This document shows, one piece after another, positions 27,084 to 36,039 of a stretch of DNA of 64,000 bases. Source of the DNA: Gemmatimonadota bacterium (lineage in GTDB: Bacteria; Gemmatimonadota; Gemmatimonadetes; Longimicrobiales; Gaopeijiaceae); contig JAJEBR010000068.1 in the NCBI GenBank assembly GCA_022822445.1, forward strand, positions 26,436 to 90,435, in the 5' to 3' direction. Position numbers and translations under genes: made by a program. Below the pieces are notes generated by a model. That model had not been told where the DNA came from and made no database searches. It saw only the letters and a list, made by a program, of their open reading frames with translations. Position 1 is the stretch's first letter, and every line of letters begins with the position of its first letter.

Positions 27084-28259
27084 GTGAACACCGCGCACCC
27101 CAGTGACCGCGAGATCGGCCAGCGCCTCCGCATCGCCCGAAAGACGGCGCAACTCACCCAGGCCGCCGCGGCCGCGGCGATCGAGGTCGCGCGCACCACG
27201 CTTGTCGCCATTGAACAGGGGAAGCGGCGAGTCCGCACGCACGAGCTGCAGGCGCTTGCGATCCGTTACGGCACCTCGGCGAACGCGATCCTGCGACGCG
27301 AGGCGGTCCACCTCAGTCTCGTGCCGCAGTTCCGAAGTCTGGCGCGCTGCCCGGGGGACGGCACCGAGAAGGCGGCCCGGCTGCTAACCGATCTCGTCAG
27401 CGCCGAGGTGGAGCTGGAGAACGCTTTGGGCGTCGCGCGGCGCCCGAACTTTCCTCGGACCAGACCCATCCTGCCCGGCGATGTCAGGGCCCAGGCGGAA
27501 CAGGACGCCCAGGAGCTGCGCGCGTGGCTCGGGCTGGGAGCCGCCCCGGTCAGGGACATCGTGTCGGTAATGGAACTGGACCTCGGCATTCGCGTGCATG
27601 TGCGGCGTCTCGACAGCCGCATCTCGGGAATGTTCGCCTACGACGACGACGTGGGCGCGTGCGTGCTCCTGAACGCCAGTCACCCCTTGGCCCGGCGGAA
27701 CTACACCGCCGCCCATGAGCTCGGGCACTTCACCTCGACCCGGCGGGAGCCCGGCGTGCTCAGGTCCGACGAACGCCCCCGCTCGCGCGAAGAACGATAC
27801 GCGGACTTCTTCGCGCGCTCCCTGCTGACTCCGGCGAGGGCCGTGAAGCAGCGTTTCGCCGAGCTGACCGCCGGTCACTCGCATCTGACCCGCCGCCACG
27901 TGATCCTCCTTGCCGACCGGTTCGCCGTCTCGCGCGAAATGATGGTGCGCCGTCTCGAGGAGTTGGGTCTGGCCCGAAACGGCACCTGGGACTGGTTTCA
28001 GTCGAACGGGGGCATCACCAACCGGCAGGCGGACCGAGTGCTGGGGATCTCGCATCACCCGGCCACCGACACTTCCGAAGGGGACTACGTGCCGAGAAGG
28101 CTGGGATTGCTGGTGCGCGAGGCATGGAAACGCGGCTACTACAGCGAGGGGCAGCTCGCCCGATTGCTCAAGCTCCATCGGCTTGAAGTGCGTGAGCTCC
28201 TCGACGGCGTGGAGACCGAGAGAAGCGAGGCGGATGAAGTCGTCAAGCTTCCCCGGTGA
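27084..28259 (+). CDS. XRE helix-turn-helix + ImmA/IrrE metallopeptidase regulator
   Basis: The protein has 391 residues from the GTG at 27084; an ATG at 27012 is possible but overlaps the preceding gene. Residues 1-75 are a lambda-repressor-like HTH (IGQRLRIARKTAQLTQAAAAAAIEVARTTLVAIEQGKR). The middle holds the zinc peptidase motif HELGH in YTAAHELGHF, and the C-terminus is helical. Proteins of this form (COG2856) act as regulators whose peptidase destroys a repressor, or as antitoxin partners. The next gene, a PIN-like protein, overlaps it by 26 bp, the arrangement of known pairs. Confidence 0.88.
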   Translation: MNTAHPSDREIGQRLRIARKTAQLTQAAAAAAIEVARTTLVAIEQGKRRVRTHELQALAIRYGTSANAILRREAVHLSLVPQFRSLARCPGDGTEKAARLLTDLVSAEVELENALGVARRPNFPRTRPILPGDVRAQAEQDAQELRAWLGLGAAPVRDIVSVMELDLGIRVHVRRLDSRISGMFAYDDDVGACVLLNASHPLARRNYTAAHELGHFTSTRREPGVLRSDERPRSREERYADFFARSLLTPARAVKQRFAELTAGHSHLTRRHVILLADRFAVSREMMVRRLEELGLARNGTWDWFQSNGGITNRQADRVLGISHHPATDTSEGDYVPRRLGLLVREAWKRGYYSEGQLARLLKLHRLEVRELLDGVETERSEADEVVKLPR

Positions 28260-28857
28260 ACCGGACGTCCCGGTCGTGACCGACGCCAGCGTGATCATCA
28301 ACCTCAACGCGACGCGGACGGCGGCCGCCATCATCGATTGTTTCCCGAACCGTTTCCTGGTGACGGACACCGTTCGCCGGGAGCTGTTGACGGGGGGGTC
28401 CCGCGGACACGAATCCTGGGAGGGACTCGAAGCGCTGATCCACGATGGTTCGATCGAGCTGGTGGAGCTGGAGCCGGACGACAGCCCCGTCTATCGGTCG
28501 CTGGTCGAAGGAGGATTCAGGGAGACCCTGGACGACGGCGAGGCCGCAACGATCGCCTGTGCCGTCGGGCGAGGTACCGTCGCCCTGATCGACGAACGCA
28601 AGGCAAGAAGGATCTGCGCCGACCGCTTCCCTGCACTACGGTTTGCATCATCGGTCGATGTCCTCTGTCACGGCCTGGTGAAGAGGGCGCTCGGGGAATC
28701 CGGCCAGCGCGACGCGATCTTCCGCGCGCTGCGCGATGCGAGAATGCAGGTCGTGCCGCGCGACAGGCTCCGGGAAGTGGTCGAGCGAATCGGCTCAGAT
28801 CGGGCGGCCGAGTGCCCGAGTCTGCCTCGTTGGGCGCGCACGATGCGTGGCGCCTGA
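28234..28857 (+). CDS. PIN-like toxin-type nuclease (DUF3368-like)
   Basis: The protein has 207 residues from the ATG at 28234, inside the end of the XRE-ImmA/IrrE gene. PIN features: VTDASVIINL (first Asp), TDTVRRELL (Glu), LDDGEAATIACAVGRG (Glu/Asp helix) and LIDERKARRIC (late Asp). The C-terminal 60 residues are extra helix. It is the probable effector of a two-gene toxin-antitoxin-like module with 27084-28259. An upstream in-frame ATG at 28183 is less likely. Confidence 0.8.
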   Translation: MKSSSFPGEPDVPVVTDASVIINLNATRTAAAIIDCFPNRFLVTDTVRRELLTGGSRGHESWEGLEALIHDGSIELVELEPDDSPVYRSLVEGGFRETLDDGEAATIACAVGRGTVALIDERKARRICADRFPALRFASSVDVLCHGLVKRALGESGQRDAIFRALRDARMQVVPRDRLREVVERIGSDRAAECPSLPRWARTMRGA

Positions 28858-28930
28858 GCTGCACTGCGCCGCAGATCGCGTCCGAGGCGGCCTGGCGGGA
28901 ACCCGCTGCCCACGGTGGCGCCTTGCGGCC

Positions 28931-30355
28931 TCAGCTGAAGTCCACCCCGCGCATCACGAACACGATGATCGCCGCCACGGCGATCGGGGCCACCCAGCGG
29001 ATGAAGAACCGCCACGCGCCGTACTTGAACCAGCGTGGTTCGGTGCCGTCCACCAACTCGCTCATCGTGTCCTTGCGGGTCATGAACCACCCCGCCGCCA
29101 GGGTGATGAAGAAGCCGCCCGTGGGGAGCATCCAGTTGGAAACGAAGTGGTCGGCGGTGGCAAACCAGCCGACCTTGCCATCGAAGACTTCCATAGTGGA
29201 CAGGAAGTTCTCCGAGGGGGCCCCGAGAAGCCCGGGAATCGAAAGGACCGCGAAGGTAGTGAACACGAAGATCGCGGTCCCGGCGCCGACGGTCGCCTTC
29301 CTGCGCGTGATCCCACGCTGATCGATAAGGTAGGCGGACACCACCTCCAGCAGGGAGATCGTCGAGGTCAGCGCGGCCAGCGCCACCAGCACGTAGAAGA
29401 GCGGCCCCAGCACGACGCCGAAGGGCACCTCGGTGTAGAACAGCTCCGGCAGAGAGATGAAGAGCATGCCGACCGTCGAGCCGCCCACCTCGTCACGCAT
29501 CCCGGCCACCGAGAAGATCACCGAAAACATGATCACGGTGGCGACCAGGGCGATGATGGTGTCGAGCGCCACGATCGCTCCGGACGCCTTCACCACCGAG
29601 TGCTTGCGGGAGATGTACGACCCGTAGGTGATCATCGCCCCCATCCCCAGCGACAGGGTGAAGAAGGAGTGGCCGAGGGCTTCCAGCACCGAATCCATCG
29701 TCAGGTCGGCGAAGTTGGGGCGGAAGATGAAGGCCAGCGCCTCGCCCGCTCCGCTCATGCTGAGCGCACTGAAGAGCATGAGCAGCAGGATCCCGAAGAG
29801 GATCGGCAGGAAGATCCGCGCGATCCGTTCGATGCCCTTGCTCACGCCGAAATAGACCACGGCGATCGTTCCGAGGCTGAACCCCAGCGAGAGCAGCAAC
29901 TGGAGGCCGGTGTCGAGCGCCTGCGTGTTGAAGAGATCCCCCGCCGACATTCCCTGCGGATATCCGCCGAAGGTCCAGCCGACCGACTGCGCGAAGTAGT
30001 AGAGCGACCACCCCGCGATGACCGTGTAATAGCTGAGCAGGATGAAGCCCGCCAGCACTCCCCATCCCCCCACCAGTCCCCCGAGCTTCCGGCCCCCGGG
30101 CCATTTCGATGCGACGGCATCCTTCAGCGCCCCCACCGCGCTCTTCTGGCTGCGCCGCCCGATCAGCAGCTCCGCCATCATGATCGGCAGCCCCACCGCC
30201 GCGATGCAGATGAGGTACACCAGAACGAAGGCGCCTCCCTGATTCTCCCAGGTGATGAACGGGAACTTCCAGAGGTTGCCGAGGCCGATCGCGCTGCCGG
30301 TGGCGGCGAGGACGAGACCTGCGTTGGAACTCCAATGGTCGCGGGGCTGGGACAT
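28931..30355 (-). CDS. Sodium:neurotransmitter symporter (NSS) family transporter
   Basis: The protein has 474 residues and about 11-12 hydrophobic helices. Helix 1 carries the unwound NSS motif GSAIGLGNLWKFPF (about residues 20-33). Further markers are ENQGGAFVLVYLI, GLPIMMAELLIGR and TYGSYISRKHS, as in LeuT-type bacterial members that co-transport Na+ with amino acids or similar solutes. Length is normal. It is divergent from the BMP operon across about 160 bp, a shared promoter region containing a TACAAT/TATAAG-rich patch near 30400. Confidence 0.92.
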   Translation of the reverse strand: MSQPRDHWSSNAGLVLAATGSAIGLGNLWKFPFITWENQGGAFVLVYLICIAAVGLPIMMAELLIGRRSQKSAVGALKDAVASKWPGGRKLGGLVGGWGVLAGFILLSYYTVIAGWSLYYFAQSVGWTFGGYPQGMSAGDLFNTQALDTGLQLLLSLGFSLGTIAVVYFGVSKGIERIARIFLPILFGILLLMLFSALSMSGAGEALAFIFRPNFADLTMDSVLEALGHSFFTLSLGMGAMITYGSYISRKHSVVKASGAIVALDTIIALVATVIMFSVIFSVAGMRDEVGGSTVGMLFISLPELFYTEVPFGVVLGPLFYVLVALAALTSTISLLEVVSAYLIDQRGITRRKATVGAGTAIFVFTTFAVLSIPGLLGAPSENFLSTMEVFDGKVGWFATADHFVSNWMLPTGGFFITLAAGWFMTRKDTMSELVDGTEPRWFKYGAWRFFIRWVAPIAVAAIIVFVMRGVDFS

Positions 30356-30515
30356 GGGGGCTTCCAGTTCGTCGGAGGTGCGTGTTGGTCGCGCTTATAT
30401 TGTACTGTCCAGGCCTGAAAGGCCACCAGACCGGGCCGCGGCAGCCCGGCCCGCGGATCACTCCCGCGCCGGGCCAGCTGCTACCTGCCGCCACCTTCGA
30501 CAGTTCGGAGGAAAC

Positions 30516-31538
30516 ATGAATCGTCACCTGCGCTGGCTCCCGTTCGTTTCGCTCGTGCTCGCGCCGGCTTGCGGCGGAGACGCTCCGGCCGCCGACGGAC
30601 CCTCTGTCGCTCTCCTCACCTCCGGCCCGGTCAGCGACGCCGGCTGGCACGCGGGCGCCTACGAGGGGCTGCAGCTGATCGGCGACTCGCTGGGCCTCCA
30701 CATCTCCCATCAGCAGACCCGCACCCCCGCCGAGTTCGACGAGGCGTTCATCTCGTACGCGGAGGCGGGGTACGGCCTCATCTTCGGGCACGGTTTCGAG
30801 TATCAGGACGCGGCCAGCCGGGCGGGCGAGGCGTATCCGGACGTCACCTTCGCGGTGTCGTCGGGGTCGCGGCCCTCGGAGAACGTCGTGCCGATCATCT
30901 TCGGGTTGCACGAGGCCTCGTACCTGGCGGGGATGGCGGCGGGCGCGATCACCCGGAGCGGGATCGTGGGGATGGTGGGCGGCGTCGAGATCCCGTCCGC
31001 CAAGGGCACCTTCATCGCCTTCGAGGCCGGCGTGAAGGCGATGCGCGAGGACGCGACGGTGCTGGAGACCTTCATCGGGAGCTGGGACGATGCCTCGGCG
31101 GCCAAGGAGGCGGCGGCGGCTCAGCTGCGGCAGGGCGCCGACGCGCTGATCCACAACGTCGACGCCGCGAGCTTCGCCTTCTTCCAGGCCGTGCGGGAGG
31201 TCCGCGAGGACGGCCGCACCGCGTGGGCCTTCGGAATGAACCGCGACCAGAACGACGTGGCGCCCGATGTGATTGCGGGGAGCGCGGCGATCGACATCCC
31301 GAAGATCTTTCTGCAGACGGCGCGGGCGTGGCAGGACGGGACGCTGGAAGGGCCGCTCTTCACGGGGCTGGCGGCCGGCGCCGTCGATTTCGTGCCCAAT
31401 CCGGCCCAGCGCGGAGTCATCCCACCCTTGGCGCTGCGTCAGATCGAGGAGGCGCGCCTGCTGATCGCGGAACGCAAGCTGGAGGTGCCGAGGATCGACT
31501 TCTTGGAGCCGGCCGCGGGGAATCCGTCGGGCTCCTGA
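30516..31538 (+). CDS. BMP-family nucleoside-binding lipoprotein
   Basis: The protein has 340 residues. The start ATG has a strong ribosome-binding site (CGGAGGAAAC). A lipoprotein signal ends at LAPAC. The mature part is the basic-membrane-protein fold: VALLTSGPVSDAGWHAGAYEGL, a periplasmic-binding beta-alpha core and GFMN-like FGMNRDQ. BMP proteins bind purine nucleosides for an ABC importer, and the ATPase plus two permeases follow in order, 20 bp downstream and then overlapping. Confidence 0.92.
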   Translation: MNRHLRWLPFVSLVLAPACGGDAPAADGPSVALLTSGPVSDAGWHAGAYEGLQLIGDSLGLHISHQQTRTPAEFDEAFISYAEAGYGLIFGHGFEYQDAASRAGEAYPDVTFAVSSGSRPSENVVPIIFGLHEASYLAGMAAGAITRSGIVGMVGGVEIPSAKGTFIAFEAGVKAMREDATVLETFIGSWDDASAAKEAAAAQLRQGADALIHNVDAASFAFFQAVREVREDGRTAWAFGMNRDQNDVAPDVIAGSAAIDIPKIFLQTARAWQDGTLEGPLFTGLAAGAVDFVPNPAQRGVIPPLALRQIEEARLLIAERKLEVPRIDFLEPAAGNPSGS

Positions 31539-31557
31539 CGGCGATGCGAGCCGCCAT

Positions 31558-33270
31558 ATGAGCGCTGCGGCCCGCGTACAGGGCGTCACCCGGCGGTTTG
31601 GAGCGGTGACGGCGCTCAGCGGGGTCGACTTCGAGCTCGCGCCGGGCGAAATCCACGGTCTGCTGGGTGAGAACGGGGCCGGGAAGACCACGCTGGCGCG
31701 GGTGATGGCGGGCCTTCTGGCGCCGGACGAGGGCCGGGTGGAGATCGGGGGCGCGGCGGTGAGCCCTGGCAGTGCGGTGGAGGCGCGTGCGCGGGGCGTC
31801 GCCATGGTGCACCAGCACTTCTCGCTCGTGCCTCGATTCACCAGCCTGGAGAACGTCGCGCTCTTCAATGGGGGCGCGTGGACCCGGAGGGGGGGCGTGC
31901 GGGCGGGGTACCGCGAGAGAGTGGCGGCGCGCGCCGAGGAGCTGGGTCTGCCCGTGAAGCTGGACGCGGCGGTCGGGACGATGGGCGTGGCCGAGCGGCA
32001 GCGGGTCGAAATCCTGAAGGCGCTGATGGGGGAGACGCGCGTGCTCCTCCTCGACGAGCCCACCGCCGTGCTCGCTCCGCAGGAGGTGGACGGGCTCTTT
32101 GCCGTGCTCCGCGAGGTCGCGGCCGCCGGGACCGGGATCGTGCTGGTGGCGCACAAGCTGGACGAGGTGCTGGCCGCGGCGGACAGGGTGACGGTGCTGA
32201 GGCGGGGGCGGTGGGTACTGACGCGGGACGCGGCCGGGGTGACGGCGCGGGAGCTGGCGGAGGCGATGGTGGGGGGCGGGGGGGAGCTGGGGGCGGGGGG
32301 GGAGCTGGGGGCGGGGGGGCGAAGAGGCGTGGGCGGGGTGGAGTCCGATGGCGCTGGGGCGGGGGTGGGGACGGGTGGGGGCGGGGTTGGAAGCGGAGGT
32401 GGGGCCGGTAGCGAGGGCGGGGCCGGTGGCGAGGGCGGGGCTGGAAGGGAGGGCGCGTCCGGAAGGGAGGGCGCGTCCGGTGGCGATGGCAGGGCCGGAA
32501 GCGAGGGCAGGGCCGGTAGCGAGGGCGGGGCCGCGAGCGAGACGAATGGGCACGCGGGGGCGCAGGTGGCCTCGCTGAAGGGCGTCACCGTGAGGAGCGA
32601 GGGGGGCGCCGGGCTGCGGGACGTGACGCTGAGCGTGCGGCGGGGCGAGATCGTGGGAATCGCGGGGGTGGGGGGGAATGGGCAGCGTGCCCTTGCGGCC
32701 GTGCTCGCCGGCGTGCGGGAGCCTGACCAGGGTGAGGTGGTGCTGCCGGGGGAGGTGGGGTGGATCCCGCAGGACCGGGGCGGCGAGGGGCTTGTGAACG
32801 ATTTCACAATCGCCGAGAACGTGGCGCTGGCGCTGCATGCGCGGTCGGCGTACCGCAGGGGTCCGTGGCTCGACTGGGCGGGGATGGAGTCGGCGGCCGC
32901 CGCGCTGGTGGGGGAGATGGACGTGCGGAGCGGGTCGCCCGGGGTGGCCGCCGGGACGCTCTCGGGGGGGAACCAGCAGAAGATGGTGGCCGGGCGGGAG
33001 TTTCTGCGCAGCGGCGACCTGCTCGTCGCCGAGTCGCCGACGCGGGGGCTCGACGTGAAGGCGACGGTGGCCGTGCGGGCGAGGATCGAAGCCGTGCGGG
33101 GGGGTGGCCGTCCGCCCGGCGTCGTGCTGATCTCGACCGATCTGGACGAGGTCCTGGAGCTCGCAGACCGGATCGCGGTCATTGTGCGGGGACGCCTCAT
33201 ACCGGTCCCGCCCGAGGACCACAATCCCACCGCGATCGGGGAGCTGATGCTCTCCGCGGGCCCCCGATGA
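31558..33270 (+). CDS. Nucleoside ABC importer ATPase, two fused nucleotide-binding domains
   Basis: The protein has 570 residues. NBD1 has Walker A GENGAGKTT and Walker B VLLLDEPTAV; NBD2 has a degenerate Walker A (GVGGNGQ), signature LSGGNQQK and the ESPTRGLD of this family. This is the sugar/nucleoside-type double ATPase (YufO/NupO-like). Between the domains is a Gly/Glu/Ala-rich low-complexity insert of about 95 residues (32269-32560) absent from relatives. NBD1 also has an unusual signature: GTMGVAERQRVEI replaces LSVGxxQ. The stop overlaps the first permease start (ATGA). Confidence 0.92.
   Translation: MSAAARVQGVTRRFGAVTALSGVDFELAPGEIHGLLGENGAGKTTLARVMAGLLAPDEGRVEIGGAAVSPGSAVEARARGVAMVHQHFSLVPRFTSLENVALFNGGAWTRRGGVRAGYRERVAARAEELGLPVKLDAAVGTMGVAERQRVEILKALMGETRVLLLDEPTAVLAPQEVDGLFAVLREVAAAGTGIVLVAHKLDEVLAAADRVTVLRRGRWVLTRDAAGVTARELAEAMVGGGGELGAGGELGAGGRRGVGGVESDGAGAGVGTGGGGVGSGGGAGSEGGAGGEGGAGREGASGREGASGGDGRAGSEGRAGSEGGAASETNGHAGAQVASLKGVTVRSEGGAGLRDVTLSVRRGEIVGIAGVGGNGQRALAAVLAGVREPDQGEVVLPGEVGWIPQDRGGEGLVNDFTIAENVALALHARSAYRRGPWLDWAGMESAAAALVGEMDVRSGSPGVAAGTLSGGNQQKMVAGREFLRSGDLLVAESPTRGLDVKATVAVRARIEAVRGGGRPPGVVLISTDLDEVLELADRIAVIVRGRLIPVPPEDHNPTAIGELMLSAGPR
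32269..32560 (+). repeat. G-rich in-frame tandem expansion between ABC domains
   Basis: This is a run of GGGGGAGCTGGGGGC-type and GGAAGCGAGGGC-type units, coding for Gly/Glu/Ala/Arg/Ser. There are many tracts of four or more G on the coding strand, enough for quadruplex formation. It keeps the frame and joins the two ATPase domains. Confidence 0.8.
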
Positions 33271-34304
33271 GCGGCCTCCGCCCCGCCGCCGCCGCCACCG
33301 CCGCCCTCGTCGCCACCCTGGCGATCGCGGCCGCCCTACTCGCCGTCGGGGGCTATTCGCCCGGCGTCGCCTTCACCGCCCTCGCCCGGGGCGCCTTCGG
33401 ATCCTGGGACCTCTTCGTCTCCTTCACCCTTGTCCGCGCGACCCCCCTTCTCCTCACGGGCCTCGCGGTCGCCCTCGCCTTCAGGGCGCACGTCTGGAAC
33501 ATCGGTGCCGAGGGGCAGCTCCACGCGGGAGCGCTCGCCGGCGTGGCCGTCGCGATCTTCCTCCCGCTCGCCCATCCCCTCCTCCTCCTGCCGGCCACCC
33601 TCCTCGCCGGAGCCGCGGCCGGGGCGCTGTGGGCGTCGGTCCCGGCCGCGATGAAGACCCGCATGGGCGTGGGAGAGGTGATCACCACCCTGCTCATGAA
33701 CTTCGTGGCCCTCTTCCTCGCCCAGTTCCTGGTCCAGGGCCCCCTGCGCGAGGCGCGGGGCGTCTTCAACCAGACCGACGAGATCCCCGCCGCGGCGCGC
33801 CTCCCCACCCTGCTCCCCGACACGCGCCTTCATCTCGGCTTTCTGATCGGCATCGCGATCGCGGTGGCGCTCTGGCTCTACCTCACCCGCACGCCCGGCG
33901 GCTTCCGCATCCGCGCGGTCGGCGCCTCGGTGCGGGCGGCGGAGGTGAGCGGCCGATTCCGCGCGGAACCGGTGATCTGGCGCGCCTTCCTCGCGTCCGG
34001 GGCGATCGCCGGGCTCGCCGGGTGGATCCAGGTCTCGGGAATCACGCACCGCATGTACGAGGGGCTCTCCCCCGGGTGGGGCTACACCGCGATCGCCGTG
34101 GCGCTGCTCGCGCGGCTGCACCCGCTCGCGGTGGTGCTGACGGCGATCGTTTTCGGCGCGCTGAGCGCGGGCGGCGCGGCCATGCAGCGCGAGGCGGGCG
34201 TGCCGGACGTCTGGGTTCGCGGGATCGAGGCGCTGGTCATCCTCGCCGTGCTCGCCGTGGACAAGGGGTTGCAGGTTCTGGGCCGGAGAGGTTCCCGTGC
34301 CTGA
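33267..34304 (+). CDS. Nucleoside ABC importer permease 1
   Basis: The protein has 345 residues. It is a BPD_transp_2-type permease with about nine hydrophobic helices. The family segment HVWNIGAEGQLHAGALAG and the EVITTLLMNFVA loop match YufP/NupP proteins. The ATG overlaps the ATPase stop. It forms the transmembrane channel with the second permease. Confidence 0.92.
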   Translation: MSGLRPAAAATAALVATLAIAAALLAVGGYSPGVAFTALARGAFGSWDLFVSFTLVRATPLLLTGLAVALAFRAHVWNIGAEGQLHAGALAGVAVAIFLPLAHPLLLLPATLLAGAAAGALWASVPAAMKTRMGVGEVITTLLMNFVALFLAQFLVQGPLREARGVFNQTDEIPAAARLPTLLPDTRLHLGFLIGIAIAVALWLYLTRTPGGFRIRAVGASVRAAEVSGRFRAEPVIWRAFLASGAIAGLAGWIQVSGITHRMYEGLSPGWGYTAIAVALLARLHPLAVVLTAIVFGALSAGGAAMQREAGVPDVWVRGIEALVILAVLAVDKGLQVLGRRGSRA

Positions 34305-35232
34305 TTTCGCCGTCCTCTCCTCCTTCCTCGTCGCTGCAGTGGGGCTGGCGGTACCGCTCGCGCTGGCCGCACTCGGGGAGACGGTCTCGGAGCGCGCGGG
34401 CGTGATCAACATCGGCCTGGAGGGCTCGGTGATCTGGGGCGCACTCGGCGGCGCGCTGGGTTCGCTGGCCTTCGGCCCCTACATGGGACTGCTCTCGGGC
34501 GCGCTCGCTGGAGCCGCGGCCGCACTCCTCTTCGCGGTCTTCGCCGTGTGGCTCAACACCGACCAGATCATCACGGGCACGGCCGTCACCATCGGCAGCC
34601 TCGGCTTCACCGGCGCGGTCTTCCAGTCACGCTTCGGCACGACCGGTGTGGCTCTGGATCTGGAGACGGTCCCGCTCCGGGAACTGCCGCTGCTGTCCCG
34701 TATCCCGGTCATCGGCCCGGCGCTCTTCGACCAGGCGCTGACCGCCTATCTCGCCTACGCCATGGTCCCGCTGCTGGCCTGGTTCCTCTTCCGCACCCGC
34801 TGGGGGCTGGCGCTGCGGGCGGCGGGCGAATCTCCGGAAGCCGCGCACGCGGCGGGTGTTCCGGTGGTGCGGACGCGCATGCTGGCGGTGGTCTTCGCGG
34901 GGCTGATGGCCGGACTGGCCGGGGCGCACCTCAGCCTCGTGCACACCGGGACCTTCGTCGAGAACATGTCCGCCGGGAAGGGTTTCATCGCGATCGCGGT
35001 CGTGGTGCTCGGCCGCTGGCGCCCGGGGGGCGTTCTCGCGGCGGCCCTCTTCTTCGGCGGCGCAGAGGCCCTTCAGTTCGCGCTGCAGGCCTTCGACGCG
35101 GACCTCCCCTATCCGCTCTTCCTGGCGCTCCCGTATGTGCTCAGCCTGGCGGCGCTGGCGGGTTGGTTCGGACGATCGCGGGCGCCGGAGGGGCTGGCGC
35201 TGCCGTGGCCGAAGCGTGGGCCGCAGAGCTGA
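34297..35232 (+). CDS. Nucleoside ABC importer permease 2
   Basis: The protein has 311 residues; the GTG start overlaps permease 1 by 8 bp. Multiple hydrophobic helices with ERAGVINIGLEGSVIWGAL, DQIITGTAVTIGSLG and NMSAGKGFIAIAVVVLGRW mark the YufQ/NupQ permease. It is the last gene of the four-gene importer operon (binding protein, ATPase, two permeases). The converging HEAT-like gene ends 33 bp away. Confidence 0.92.
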   Translation: MPDFAVLSSFLVAAVGLAVPLALAALGETVSERAGVINIGLEGSVIWGALGGALGSLAFGPYMGLLSGALAGAAAALLFAVFAVWLNTDQIITGTAVTIGSLGFTGAVFQSRFGTTGVALDLETVPLRELPLLSRIPVIGPALFDQALTAYLAYAMVPLLAWFLFRTRWGLALRAAGESPEAAHAAGVPVVRTRMLAVVFAGLMAGLAGAHLSLVHTGTFVENMSAGKGFIAIAVVVLGRWRPGGVLAAALFFGGAEALQFALQAFDADLPYPLFLALPYVLSLAALAGWFGRSRAPEGLALPWPKRGPQS

Positions 35233-35265
35233 TCCGGCGTAGCGCGCGCTCTTCCGCCCGCCCGC

Positions 35266-35778
35266 TCACCCCAAACGGGCGCGGGCCCGGCGAATACGCA
35301 CCTTGACGGAGGCCGACTCTCTCGCTTCGGCCGCATCGAAAAGCGCCTCGACCTCGCCGCGCAGCCCCGGTTCCGCCATCGCCAGCACCCCCAGCCCGTT
35401 GTAGGCCCACGCCCGTATGAAGGCGCGTCTGGAGTGGATCATGCGCTCGAGGGTACGGTTCAGCGCTGCCATCCGCCCGGAGGGGATCGCGATGTACGGG
35501 AGGATCTGCAGCAGGTGAAGGACGGCGTCGGGCGCCTCGACCCGGTCCAGCAGGTCGATAACCTGCGCCGCCGACTCCCCGTTCGGTGCCTCCCCGCGCT
35601 CCGCCAGGTACTTGACCACCCAGGTCGCGCCAACCTGCAGCGCCGCCTCGTCGCTCGCCGCGAGATCGAGGAGCTCCGGCACGGCGCTCTCGGGCGCCCC
35701 GCGCACCGCTTCCGCCACCGCACGGAAGGGCGCGACCCGCTTCCCGTCGTAGCTCCTGAGCGCTGCGGCAATGTCCAT
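35266..35778 (-). CDS. HEAT/ARM-like helical-repeat protein
   Basis: The protein has 170 residues, entirely helical, with pairs such as AVPELLDLAASDEAALQVGATWVVKYLAE and RAFIRAWAYNGLGVLA, the latter typical of HEAT repeats that sense or bind proteins. There is no signal peptide, so it is probably cytoplasmic. Similar short proteins are seen in Gemmatimonadota-like genomes without assigned role. The 261-bp gap to 36039 holds short direct repeats of a CCCGGCTCGCTCG kind and no gene. Confidence 0.6.
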   Translation of the reverse strand: MDIAAALRSYDGKRVAPFRAVAEAVRGAPESAVPELLDLAASDEAALQVGATWVVKYLAERGEAPNGESAAQVIDLLDRVEAPDAVLHLLQILPYIAIPSGRMAALNRTLERMIHSRRAFIRAWAYNGLGVLAMAEPGLRGEVEALFDAAEARESASVKVRIRRARARLG

Positions 35779-36039
35779 GGCGATCTCCCTGGCTGCTCCC
35801 CGGTCATCTCACCCCCGGCTCCCATGCGGCCTCCCGACCCCTTTCGTGACCTGCGACTCCCTGGTGGCTCCCCGGCCCGCTCGGGGCTACCCCCGGCTCG
35901 CTCGTGGCTACCCGCCTCCCTCGTGACCCCCCGGCTCGCTGGACGTTACCTTCCCCGTCACGGCCCGCGCGAGGGCGGTCGGTTCGACGCGGGCAAGCGG
36001 TGGACGCGGGGACCAGGAAGACGGCGAAACGGAAGCACC

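Noticed and set aside
29493..33230. A 1245-codon minus-strand frame across the BMP and ABC genes
   Set aside because: It is Pro/Ser/Ala low complexity, covers several well-supported genes in other frames and has no recognised domain.
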